A stretch of DNA of 64,000 nt, from assembly GCA_964437825.1 (NCBI GenBank), contig CAYTIH010000001.1, positions 1-64,000 on the forward strand, in the 5' to 3' direction. Made by a program: the position numbers and the translations under genes. Origin of the DNA: JBJFCE01 sp964437825. Lineage in GTDB: Bacteria > Bacillota > Clostridia > Lachnospirales > Lachnospiraceae. Below the pieces are notes generated by a model, which saw only the letters and a list, made by a program, of their open reading frames with translations, ran no database searches and was not told the origin of the DNA. Of this stretch, positions 1 through 8,026 are shown in pieces; within the stretch, counting starts at the first letter, position 1, and every line of letters begins with the position of its first letter.

Positions 1-7
1 TTCGCCC

Positions 8-120
8 AATGCCGCTTCGAGCAAGCTCGAGTGTCGCTGGGCTCATTATATCATACTCGCAAGCCCACACCTTTGGTGCTTTATCGTCTGCTTCGCAGTC
101 GCTTGTTTTTCTTTTACGCT
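8..120. repeat. Repeat B, copy 1
   Basis: Non-coding stretch downstream of dnaK. It contains four short blocks found again at 46869-46983: ATGCCGCTTCG, GCTCATTATATCATACTCGC, TTTGGTGCTT...GCTTCGCAG, and TCGCTTGTTTTTCTTTT. The blocks come in a different order in the two copies, so this is a modular repeat, not a simple duplication. The ORF that crosses it into dnaK is a shadow. Confidence 0.7.
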
Positions 121-141
121 TCTTAGTTTACCAGAATTCAT

Positions 142-178
142 CGGAAAACAGAAGTGCTTTTGCACTTCTGTTTTCCGA
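142..178. terminator. Hairpin downstream of dnaK
   Basis: Near-perfect inverted repeat with arms CGGAAAACAGAAGTG and CACTTCTGTTTTCCG around a short TTTTG loop, about 45 bases past the dnaK stop. There is no long T tract on the dnaK strand, so it may be a weak terminator or an mRNA-stabilising hairpin. Confidence 0.5.
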
Positions 179-224
179 AATTCTTACGTTATGCCAAGAC
201 CGGCAGGAAGTTTCACGCAATGCC

Positions 225-2105
225 TTAAACTTCTCTGTAGTCTCCGTCTACAACATCATCAGCGCCCTGATCCTGCTCCGGCGTCGGATCTGCCTGACCT
301 CCCATACCGCTCATGTCAGGTCCTGCTCCGGCGTTTGCCTGCTGCATATTCTCATACATCTTGGTAAAGAGGCTCTGCGCACTTGTGGTCAGTTTTTCCT
401 GAGCTGCCTTTAATTCGGCTACCTGATCCTCTGTCATTTCGCTGTCCTTAGTCTTCTCAAGGATATCCTTTACTGCCTGAAGGTCAGCTTCTACGGAGGA
501 CTTTTCATCAGCGTTTAACTTATCGCCCACATCTGCAAGTGCCTTTTCTGTCTGGAATACGAAGGAATCTGCATCGTTTCTTGCATCGATTGCTTCTTTT
601 CTCTTCTTATCCTGCGCTTCATACTCAGCGGCTTCCTTAACTGCTCTGTCGATTTCGTCATCGGACATATTGGAGCCTGCCGTAATCGTAATATGCTGTT
701 CTTTTCCTGTACCCAGATCCTTTGCGGATACGTTTACGATACCGTTTGCATCGATATCGAAGGTAACCTCGATCTGAGGCATACCGCGTCTTGCAGGAGG
801 AATACCGTCCAGACGGAACTGTCCAAGGGACTTATTGTCCTTTGCGAACTGTCTTTCACCCTGTACGACGTTGATATCAACGGCTGTCTGATTATCGGCA
901 GCGGTGGAGAAGATCTGGCTCTTTCTCGTAGGGATCGTTGTGTTTCTCTCAATCAGTCTGGTTGCAACGCCGCCCATAGTCTCGATGGACAGGGAAAGAG
1001 GCGTAACATCAAGCAGAAGGATCTCACCGGCGCCGGCGTCTCCTGCCAGCTTACCGCCCTGAATAGAAGCGCCAAGCGCAACACATTCATCCGGATTTAA
1101 GGATTTGTTAGGTTCATGTCCTGTTAACTGTTTTACTTTATCCTGTACGGCAGGAATTCGTGTAGAACCGCCTACCAGCAATACTTTACCGAGATCAGAA
1201 GCTGTCAGACCCGCATCCTTAAGTGCATTCTGAACAGGAGCAGCGGTCTTCTCTACCAGATCATGAGTCAGTTCATCAAATTTCGCTCTGGTCAGGTTCA
1301 TATCAAAATGAAGAGGACCGTTTGCGTTCATGCTGATAAACGGCAGGTTGATATTGGTGGTCGTAGCAGAAGAAAGCTCTTTCTTGGCTTTTTCAGCAGC
1401 TTCCTTCAATCTCTGAAGCGCCATCTTATCCTGAGATAAGTCAACACCGTTTGCATTCTTAAATTCTCTTACCATCCAGTCAATGACTTTCTGGTCGAAG
1501 TCGTCACCGCCAAGGTGGGTATCACCGTTGGTTGCCAATACTTCAATCACACCGTCGCCGATCTCGATAATGGAAACATCAAAAGTACCGCCGCCAAGGT
1601 CGTATACCATGATCTTTTGCTCTTTTTCATTGTCAAGTCCGTATGCAAGCGCTGCTGCAGTAGGCTCGTTAATAATACGTTTTACATCAAGGCCTGCAAT
1701 TTTTCCAGCATCTTTCGTAGCCTGACGCTGCGCATCGTTGAAATACGCGGGAACTGTGATAACGGCCTCTGTTACTTTTTCTCCCAGATAGTTCTCAGCA
1801 TCCGCTTTCAGCTTCTGAAGAATCATTGCGGAAATCTGCTGCGGAGAATATTTCTTTCCGTCAATGGTGCGTCCACGATCGGTACCCATATCTCTCTTGA
1901 TGGATGCGATGGTGTTGTCTGCATTTGTAACTGCCTGACGCTTTGCAGGTTCACCTACAAGTCTTTCGCCGTTCTTTGTGAAAGCGACAACGGAGGGCGT
2001 CGTTCTTGCACCTTCCTGATTTGCGATAACGGTGGGCTTACCACCTTCCATAACAGCTACACAGCTGTTGGTTGTTCCAAGGTCAATACCAATTATTTTA
2101 CTCAT
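225..2105 (-). CDS. dnaK: Molecular chaperone DnaK (Hsp70)
   Basis: Full-length 626-aa Hsp70. The ATPase domain begins with the classic IGIDLGTTNSCVAV phosphate-binding loop and continues with VYDLGGGTFDVS and LVGGSTRIPAV; the substrate-binding domain and helical lid follow, and the tail is Gly/Met-rich ending in DVVDGDYREV. It refolds proteins in the cytoplasm in an ATP cycle driven by DnaJ and GrpE. It is the third gene of the hrcA-grpE-dnaK operon controlled by the CIRCE site at 4058-4084. GGAGG lies 9 bases before the ATG. dnaJ usually follows; only repeat B and the window edge do here. Confidence 0.99.
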   Translation of the reverse strand: MSKIIGIDLGTTNSCVAVMEGGKPTVIANQEGARTTPSVVAFTKNGERLVGEPAKRQAVTNADNTIASIKRDMGTDRGRTIDGKKYSPQQISAMILQKLKADAENYLGEKVTEAVITVPAYFNDAQRQATKDAGKIAGLDVKRIINEPTAAALAYGLDNEKEQKIMVYDLGGGTFDVSIIEIGDGVIEVLATNGDTHLGGDDFDQKVIDWMVREFKNANGVDLSQDKMALQRLKEAAEKAKKELSSATTTNINLPFISMNANGPLHFDMNLTRAKFDELTHDLVEKTAAPVQNALKDAGLTASDLGKVLLVGGSTRIPAVQDKVKQLTGHEPNKSLNPDECVALGASIQGGKLAGDAGAGEILLLDVTPLSLSIETMGGVATRLIERNTTIPTRKSQIFSTAADNQTAVDINVVQGERQFAKDNKSLGQFRLDGIPPARRGMPQIEVTFDIDANGIVNVSAKDLGTGKEQHITITAGSNMSDDEIDRAVKEAAEYEAQDKKRKEAIDARNDADSFVFQTEKALADVGDKLNADEKSSVEADLQAVKDILEKTKDSEMTEDQVAELKAAQEKLTTSAQSLFTKMYENMQQANAGAGPDMSGMGGQADPTPEQDQGADDVVDGDYREV

Positions 2106-2228
2106 ATCCTTTTACCTCCATATGATGATTTACTGAAACTATATTCAAAATCCGTTTCCGGGTTTTTGCAAATGATCCTGTGTTTCCGTCTTGAATGATC
2201 CGCCGTTTTTCTTCGGCTTACAGTTCTT

Positions 2229-2975
2229 CTAGGACACTACCGCCACCATGCTGTGTCGTACAACGCTGTCCCTATAGGTGTATCCCTTCTGCAATTCCTG
2301 TGCAATGAAGCCGGATTCATATTCTTCGCTCTCCACCTGCATCACGGCATTGTGGAAATCAGGATTGAATTCCTTCCCGACCGCTTCGATCGGTTTCACA
2401 TCCAGCTTTTCAAGCTCTGTCAAAAGCTGCTTGTAAACCATGTTCATGCCTTCCGCAAAAGGCGTCTCCTTTTCCTCCTCGGATATCGCTGCAAGACCTC
2501 TTTCAAAATTATCCACAACCGGAAGAATCTTTTCTATTACACTTTTTGCACCGGTTTCAAACATTGCCGTTTTTTCTTTTTCGGTACGCTTTCTGAAATT
2601 GTCAAACTCTGCCATCTGACGTTTGACCTTATCCTCCAGTTCCTCTATTCTTTCCTGCAGCTTATCATTTTTCTTATCCGTTTTCTTGGACTTTTTAAAG
2701 AATTTATCTTCCTTGACATCTGCTTCATCCGCATCCTCGGAAGCTTCCTCCTGCGCGGCCTCCCCGGCAGAGGTTTCTGCATCCTGCGATTCTGTTCCTT
2801 CGGCATTTGCTTCGCTTTCCGAATTTCCGGTCTCTTCTGTCTCTTCTGTCTCTTTCGCATCCTCCGCATTTTCTGCGGCGGCGTTTTCCTTTTTCTGAAC
2901 GGCTTCTTCTTCCAGTTCATCGAGAACCTTTTCAAGCTCCTTCTCGATTTCCCGTTCCTGCTTATGATCTGACAA
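2229..2975 (-). CDS. grpE: Nucleotide exchange factor GrpE
   Basis: 248-aa GrpE, the exchange factor that releases ADP from DnaK. The first 100 residues are a long, very acidic Glu/Ala tail, larger than in most GrpE proteins. A coiled coil follows (about 105-150, KLQERIEELEDKVKRQ), then the conserved core FDNFRKRTEKE and the C-terminal beta domain ending HSMVAVVS. The start codon is TTG (revcomp of CAA at 2973-2975), supported by AAAGGAG about 9 bases upstream, which suggests reduced translation relative to its neighbours. It lies 14 bases from hrcA in the heat-shock operon. Confidence 0.97.
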   Translation of the reverse strand: MSDHKQEREIEKELEKVLDELEEEAVQKKENAAAENAEDAKETEETEETGNSESEANAEGTESQDAETSAGEAAQEEASEDADEADVKEDKFFKKSKKTDKKNDKLQERIEELEDKVKRQMAEFDNFRKRTEKEKTAMFETGAKSVIEKILPVVDNFERGLAAISEEEKETPFAEGMNMVYKQLLTELEKLDVKPIEAVGKEFNPDFHNAVMQVESEEYESGFIAQELQKGYTYRDSVVRHSMVAVVS

Positions 2976-2989
2976 GGTTCTTCACTCCT

Positions 2990-4036
2990 TTACTCTTTTT
3001 TATCTTTTCCATATAATTCTTCCAATTGGTTCATGACAATTTTTAAATTGGAAACAACCTTCTCATAGTCCATTCGTTTGGGTCCTATAATACCAATAGT
3101 TCCCTTCATGCCATCTCCTAATTCATACGTGGCGGTCACAACACTGCAGTCCTTCATGGTTGCGATCGGGGCTTCATCTCCGATATATACCTGAATTCCC
3201 GTATTGTTTTCGTCTGCCAGCGTTTCCTGCACCAGCTGACTTAACTCCTGTTTTTCTTCAAAGGTTGATATCAGCTCGCTGGCCCGCTTTTGATCCGCCA
3301 GCTCAGGATATTTGAAAATATTATTGGCGCCGCTCGTATAGATCTCCATATCATCGTCGGATTTGATTGCCTCCGCAACCGCATCCACGACATCTCCGAT
3401 GATACCGCTGTAGATTCCTGCCTGCTTTTTAAGCGCCGAAATCATTCCCAGACTGATTTCATTAATGGACAGGCCGTTGAGCTGTGTGTTCAGCAGAATA
3501 TTCAGCTTCAGAATATTCTCATCACTGAGTTCCTCCGATGCCTGAATGATATGATTTTTGATCACATTTCCCTCAACCACAATCACCGCCAGAATCTGTC
3601 TCGGATCTACCTTGGTCAGCTGAATGAATTTCAGTTTATTTCCACTGATCTGAGGCGCTGAAACCATCGTGGCATAATTGGTATTCACTGCCAGAACCTT
3701 AGCCGCCTGCTGCAAAAGACGTTCTATCTTATCCTCCTTCTCAAGCAGCATTTCCTTCATTTCATTTACTTCCCGTTCCTTGTCGATCATCAGATGATCC
3801 ACATACAAGCGGTAGCCTTTATCTGAAGGAATCCGGCCGGCCGACGTATGAGGCTGCAAAATATATCCAAGCTCTTCCAGATCCGCCATCTCATTACGGA
3901 TCGTTGCCGAACTCAAATTCAAATCCGTATCCTTGGAGATGGTTCTGCTGCCAACCGGTTCGCCTGTTTCAAGATAATTCCGGATGATTGCCTGCAGAAT
4001 CTTTATTTTTCTCTCATCCAACTGCTCGTCAGCCAT
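2990..4036 (-). CDS. hrcA: Heat-inducible transcription repressor HrcA
   Basis: 348-aa HrcA with an N-terminal winged helix (LDERKIKILQAIIRNYLETGEPVGSR and LSSATIRNEMADLEELGYI) and a C-terminal GAF-like dimer domain. It binds the CIRCE operator and represses the chaperone genes; its folding depends on GroEL, which gives the heat response. It is first in the hrcA-grpE-dnaK operon and has a consensus CIRCE 22 bases upstream of its ATG, so it should be autoregulated. Confidence 0.98.
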   Translation of the reverse strand: MADEQLDERKIKILQAIIRNYLETGEPVGSRTISKDTDLNLSSATIRNEMADLEELGYILQPHTSAGRIPSDKGYRLYVDHLMIDKEREVNEMKEMLLEKEDKIERLLQQAAKVLAVNTNYATMVSAPQISGNKLKFIQLTKVDPRQILAVIVVEGNVIKNHIIQASEELSDENILKLNILLNTQLNGLSINEISLGMISALKKQAGIYSGIIGDVVDAVAEAIKSDDDMEIYTSGANNIFKYPELADQKRASELISTFEEKQELSQLVQETLADENNTGIQVYIGDEAPIATMKDCSVVTATYELGDGMKGTIGIIGPKRMDYEKVVSNLKIVMNQLEELYGKDKKE

Positions 4037-4057
4037 CCCATTGCACCTTTCCTTTTA

Positions 4058-4084
4058 TTAGCACTCATCCTAAAAGAGTGCTAA
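4058..4084 (-). promoter_or_regulatory. CIRCE operator
   Basis: Perfect CIRCE: TTAGCACTC, nine bases, GAGTGCTAA. It lies between the hrcA promoter and the start codon, so bound HrcA would block transcription of hrcA-grpE-dnaK. Confidence 0.98.
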
Positions 4085-4098
4085 TATCTACATACCCT

Positions 4099-4127
4099 AA
4101 ATTATCACTTACCCTATATAATGTCAA
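4099..4127 (-). promoter_or_regulatory. Sigma-A promoter of the hrcA operon
   Basis: On the minus strand a perfect -35 TTGACA (4122-4127) is followed 17 bases later by TAATTT (4099-4104); GATAAT overlaps at 15 bases. It is directly upstream of CIRCE, the expected arrangement for an HrcA-controlled vegetative promoter. Confidence 0.85.
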
Positions 4128-4194
4128 CTCATTTTCAAAAAAAATATTCTAAAATAAGAATAAACCGTTCGGGAAATTCCTATGGATTCCAAGC

Positions 4195-4233
4195 AAAAAA
4201 AGATGCCAGAGTATCTCTCGATACTCTGACACC
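4195..4233 (-). terminator. Rho-independent terminator of the Lys/Ala-rich gene
   Basis: Minus-strand hairpin with arms CAGAGTAT and ATACTCTG, extended by outer G-C pairs, followed by TTTTTT. It lies about 30 bases past the stop of the gene ending at 4261. Confidence 0.85.
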
Positions 4234-4260
4234 TTCGTTCTCTTTTTGGCCACGTATTGA

Positions 4261-4725
4261 TTATAATCCAAAACCGCCGGTTACTTCTTTATTAATTACA
4301 TAATAAACAGTATTTTCTTCCGGTTTTACATATAACTCTACGCTCTTGAAATCCTTCAGGTCCTTGCCAAGGTCATATACCCATACATCCTTTGCGCTCT
4401 GAACCAGGCTTTCTTCTGTATAAGAATTTCCTCTGTACTCTAAGGTTACGGACGCCTTTGCCGCTTTCTTAACAGTTTCCTTCTTCTCAACAGGCTCTTT
4501 CTTTACAGTTACCTTTTTCTCTACAGTTTTCTTTGCCGCAGGCTTTTTAACGGTTTCTTTCTTTGCTGTTTCTTTCTTCTCAACTGCCTTCTTAACAGGA
4601 GCTGCCTTTACTTCTGCCGGCTTTACAGCTTCTGCTTTCACTTCTACTACTGTATCGGAAACAGGCTTGGTGGCTGCAATAGCTTTTGCAGCCGGTTTAA
4701 CGGTTACTGTTTTCTTTTCTGCCAT
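4261..4725 (-). CDS. Histone-tail-like Lys/Ala-rich protein with DUF6465-type C-terminus
   Basis: 154 aa in two parts. Residues 1-90 are a low-complexity Lys/Ala/Val/Glu/Thr tail with repeated KKET, KKPAAKK and EKKVTVKK motifs, recalling histone H1 tails. Residues 91-154 form a compact domain (VTLEYRGNSYTEESLV, then VKPEENTVYYVINKEV) that resembles DUF6465 proteins of Clostridia; this name is from memory. The tail suggests nucleic-acid binding, but function is unknown. Monocistronic, with AAGGGAG before the ATG, a possible TATAAA -10 near 4780, and its own terminator. Confidence 0.8.
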   Translation of the reverse strand: MAEKKTVTVKPAAKAIAATKPVSDTVVEVKAEAVKPAEVKAAPVKKAVEKKETAKKETVKKPAAKKTVEKKVTVKKEPVEKKETVKKAAKASVTLEYRGNSYTEESLVQSAKDVWVYDLGKDLKDFKSVELYVKPEENTVYYVINKEVTGGFGL

Positions 4726-4972
4726 AATGATTTATCTCCCTTCACACTCGGCCCTTAGCGCCATAAACATAGTAATTTACCGTTACTTTTATACTGATAT
4801 GATTGGAGTGTAGCGCAAATGACCAAAAAAGTCAAATCGACTGCATCACTTTCGTGTGATTGCATATTTTTATGCCTATGTTTGCTCTTTTTTTCCATAA
4901 TAATGCACAAAAGGCTTTTTCCAAACAGCAAACGCGCTCCGATAATTTTGAATCAATTTGTCCGTGATCATC

Positions 4973-5797
4973 CTAAAATATCAGAAAATAAATCAAAACC
5001 AGCAGACCCAAAATGATTCTGTACCAGCCGAAAATCTTAAAATCATGCTTCTTAATGTATTCCATCAGGAACTGAAGCACAAACATGGAAATGACAAATG
5101 CAACAACCATTCCGACAACGAGGATGAGCGCCTGCTGCACGGTAAATGCAAAACCGAATTTTAACAGCTTTAACAGGCTGGCGCCGAACATCACCGGTAT
5201 TGCAAGGAAAAACGTAAATTCTGCTGCAACCGTTCTGGACACTCCGATCAGCAACGCACCGACAATTGTCGCGCCGGATCTGGAGGTTCCCGGAAAAATT
5301 GCGGCAATCAGCTGGAACATACCAATGATCAGCGCAGTCCGATATGTAATCTGCGACAGGCTTGTGATGACCGCTTTCCTGGATTTATTATGATTTTCAA
5401 TTGCAATAAATGCAATACCGAAGACAATTAATGCAACGGATACCGTTACATAATTATACAAATAACGGTCCAGAAGATCATCAAAAAGGATGCCGACAAT
5501 CGCCGCGGGCAGACAGGCGGCGATAATCTTGATCCACATAAGGAAGATATCCTTTTTAATGACCGGCTTGGTCTTGTCTCTCCATTGAAAGGGCCAAATC
5601 TGCTTCCAGAAAAGCACCACAACCGCAAGAATCGCTCCCAATTGGATGACCACCTCAAACATACTGTAAAACTCATCCGTTACCTTCAGCGGCATAATTT
5701 CCTGCAGCAGGATCATGTGTCCGGTACTGCTGATCGGCAGCCATTCGGTAATGCCCTCCACAAGACCGAATATCATCGCTTTTATGATCTCTATCAT
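4973..5797 (-). CDS. uppP: Undecaprenyl-diphosphatase UppP (BacA family)
   Basis: 274-aa polytopic membrane protein. Both signature motifs are present: EGITEWLPISSTGHMIL near the N-terminus and PGTSRSGATI mid-protein, which form the active site. It dephosphorylates undecaprenyl diphosphate to recycle the lipid carrier for peptidoglycan and other envelope polymers and can give bacitracin resistance. The stop is near 4973, and the upstream patatin gene is only 5 bases away, so the two are probably co-transcribed. Confidence 0.97.
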   Translation of the reverse strand: MIEIIKAMIFGLVEGITEWLPISSTGHMILLQEIMPLKVTDEFYSMFEVVIQLGAILAVVVLFWKQIWPFQWRDKTKPVIKKDIFLMWIKIIAACLPAAIVGILFDDLLDRYLYNYVTVSVALIVFGIAFIAIENHNKSRKAVITSLSQITYRTALIIGMFQLIAAIFPGTSRSGATIVGALLIGVSRTVAAEFTFFLAIPVMFGASLLKLLKFGFAFTVQQALILVVGMVVAFVISMFVLQFLMEYIKKHDFKIFGWYRIILGLLVLIYFLIF

Positions 5798-5802
5798 ATG
5801 AT

Positions 5803-6696
5803 TTAATCCTCACTCTGCAGATATTCCAACAATTTCGGGTACAATCGCCTTGCATCCGCATATCCCTCATGATATAGTGCCGTCAGTTTATTCCGGTCCC
5901 TTTCAATACGACCGATGCTGCTTTGCTTCTGTGGTCTGATGACAAAGGCTTTCCCTGTCATTTTTGCCCGGTCCAGAAAATCCAGCGTTTCGTTGTATCT
6001 TATGTGACGCTTCTTCATATTCTCATATACAGCCGGATATTTCCGATATACCGCCTGAAACAGCGCCAGATGCTCCGTCTGTTTTCTGCGATATCCCACT
6101 TCTTTGGTAAGTATGACCAGATTTTTCCTGTTCCCGTCCGCAATCGCTTTTCGAATCGGAATGGAATCGGAAATTCCGCCATCCAAATAGTATTGCCCGT
6201 TGATTTTTACCTTCCGGCTGACAAGCGGCAGGGAAGCGGACGCCCGGACCGCCTCAATATCCTTGTGAAGATCCTTCATCGGAAGATACTCCGCCTCTCC
6301 GGTCGCCAGATTTGTCACTACTGCATATGCCTTTCCTGTATACTTTGCATAAGTATCATAATCAAATTTATTCAGTTTATCGGGAATCTCATGATAACAC
6401 ATGTCAACCCCAAACAGGTCCCCCGTCTTTAACAGGCTTCTTATGCTGCAGTATCTTTTATCATCCAGATAATCCACACTGATCCGATACATTCTGCCTC
6501 TTTGCTTTGATAAAAAGCTGCACAGATGACATGCGCCTGCGGAAACGCCATAGCAATGGGAAAATTCCATATTCTGTTCCAACAGATATTCCAAAACACC
6601 CGCGGTATAAATCCCCTTCATGCCGCCGCCCTCTAAAACAAGGCCTGCCTGATACATCATGTAATCATCCACCTTCCTGCACATGCTCTGTGACAT
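5803..6696 (-). CDS. Patatin-like phospholipase
   Basis: Patatin-family serine lipase of the bacterial YjjU type. Visible are the oxyanion glycine loop LEGGGMKGIYTAGV, the nucleophile elbow GVSAGA, and the DGG of the Ser-Asp dyad (DGGISDSIP). Likely a cytoplasmic or membrane-associated acyl hydrolase; substrate unknown. The first 12 residues may be spurious: an internal ATGATG at 6658-6660 has GGTGG 9 bases upstream and gives the usual family start MMYQAGLVLEGGG. It sits 5 bases before uppP. Confidence 0.9.
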   Translation of the reverse strand: MSQSMCRKVDDYMMYQAGLVLEGGGMKGIYTAGVLEYLLEQNMEFSHCYGVSAGACHLCSFLSKQRGRMYRISVDYLDDKRYCSIRSLLKTGDLFGVDMCYHEIPDKLNKFDYDTYAKYTGKAYAVVTNLATGEAEYLPMKDLHKDIEAVRASASLPLVSRKVKINGQYYLDGGISDSIPIRKAIADGNRKNLVILTKEVGYRRKQTEHLALFQAVYRKYPAVYENMKKRHIRYNETLDFLDRAKMTGKAFVIRPQKQSSIGRIERDRNKLTALYHEGYADARRLYPKLLEYLQSED

Positions 6697-6720
6697 GTAC
6701 CTTTTTCATTGATGCTCCTG

Positions 6721-7908
6721 TTATCGATATTCTGATTCAACAAATTTTCGAAGTACCGAAAGAGACCGTTTTACCTTCTCGGTATCAATACAATAAGCCA
6801 TACGGAAATATCCGGGGCATCCAAAGCTGTCTCCGGGAACCAGGATCAGATCATATTTCTTTGCTTTCCGGCAAAATGCAATCGAATCCTCCTCCAATGC
6901 CTTCGGGAAAATGTAGAAGGTTCCGCCGGGTCTGACAACGGTAAATCCTAACCTGATCAGCTCATCATACAGATAATTCATATTCACTTCATAAACGGAA
7001 AGATCGGCCGTCTCTTTTAGATTTTGGGCAACCGCCATCTGGATCATGGCCGTCGGACAGTTATGCCCAATTCCTCTCGAAATCTGTCCGCACATCTGAA
7101 TCATGACTTCCGCATCCCTACAGGCAGGATTCACTGCCACATATCCGATACGGTCCCCGGGCACCGACAGGGACTTCGACCAGGAATAACAGGTAATCGT
7201 ATTCGTATAATATTTCGCCGGAAACGCCGCCTGCTTGCCGTCAAAAACAATTTCACGGTAAGGTTCGTCCGAAAGGATAAAAATATCATGCCCAAATTCC
7301 GCTTCTTTTTTCCTTAGAAAATCGGAAAGGTTCCGCAATGTCTCCTCGGAATATACAATTCCGGAAGGATTGTTCGGCGTATTAATCAGAACCGCCATTA
7401 CCTTTTCATTCATCATCCGGGAAAACGCTTCAAAATTGATCTGAAAATCCTCCGTGTTTGGAGGGACCACCTTTAATACTGCACCGGTCAGATCCACATA
7501 AGGATGATATTCCGGAAAAAACGGAGCAAACGTAATGACCTCATCTCCCGGCTCGGTCACCAGACGCAGCGCATGAGCAATTGCGCCTGCGGCACCGCTT
7601 ACCATAAAGATATGCTCTTTCGAATAATTCATGCCAAAACGTTCATTCAGGTTTTCTGCAACCGCGCTTCGAACAGCCGGAATCGTAAGCGTCGGACTGT
7701 ATCCGTGAAGCGCCATGGGATCTTCCTCCGTGAGCATTTTGATCAGACTGTCCGTATATGCCTGTGGAACCTGAACGGACGGATTTCCGAGGCTGAAATC
7801 AAAGACATTCTCATAACCGATTTCCTTCCCGCGCTCTGCAGCATATTCCGCCATATCGCGGATCACGGATTTTTTATTCAGCATTTCCTTATATTTCTGT
7901 ACCAGCAT
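6721..7908 (-). CDS. PLP-dependent aminotransferase, class I/II
   Basis: Fold-type I aminotransferase of about 395 aa, similar to aspartate/aromatic aminotransferases. Signatures are NTPNNPSG, the cofactor region LSDEPYREIVFD, and the PLP lysine in SWSKSLSVPGDRIGY. It moves amino groups between an amino acid and 2-oxoglutarate; the exact substrate is not evident. The start is placed at 7908: the longer reading (to 7953) would translate repeat C into SRSEMEI, and GGAG inside that repeat lies 8 bases before this ATG. Confidence 0.9.
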   Translation of the reverse strand: MLVQKYKEMLNKKSVIRDMAEYAAERGKEIGYENVFDFSLGNPSVQVPQAYTDSLIKMLTEEDPMALHGYSPTLTIPAVRSAVAENLNERFGMNYSKEHIFMVSGAAGAIAHALRLVTEPGDEVITFAPFFPEYHPYVDLTGAVLKVVPPNTEDFQINFEAFSRMMNEKVMAVLINTPNNPSGIVYSEETLRNLSDFLRKKEAEFGHDIFILSDEPYREIVFDGKQAAFPAKYYTNTITCYSWSKSLSVPGDRIGYVAVNPACRDAEVMIQMCGQISRGIGHNCPTAMIQMAVAQNLKETADLSVYEVNMNYLYDELIRLGFTVVRPGGTFYIFPKALEEDSIAFCRKAKKYDLILVPGDSFGCPGYFRMAYCIDTEKVKRSLSVLRKFVESEYR

Positions 7909-7911
7909 AGT

Positions 7912-7990
7912 AATCTCCATTTCTGAGCGGCTTGCTGCCGATGCAAAGCTCAAATTTGCGTCTGCCCGCCGAAGCTATCTGATTTCGCCC
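7912..7990. repeat. Repeat C, copy 1, at the aminotransferase start
   Basis: Shares ATCTCCATTTCTGAGCG...GCTTG and AAGCTAT.TG.TTTCGC with copies at 50654 and 57452. It ends three bases before the start codon on the minus strand and supplies the GGAG ribosome site. Like copy 3 it contains a CAAATTTGC.TCTGCC block. Confidence 0.75.
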
Positions 7991-8026
7991 GTTTTTCCCT
8001 ATATCTTGATCAATCAGATTCAAAAC

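Noticed and set aside
9..413. 134-aa plus-strand reading frame at the window start
   Set aside because: It runs through repeat B and then antisense to dnaK; no ribosome site and no recognisable domain.
2253..2972. 239-aa plus-strand frame antisense to grpE
   Set aside because: Shadow of the acidic coding repeat; Phe/Leu-rich as expected from antisense Glu/Lys codons.
225..4127. Loss of dnaJ from the heat-shock operon
   Set aside because: Only 224 bases downstream of dnaK are visible, so dnaJ may lie just outside the window.
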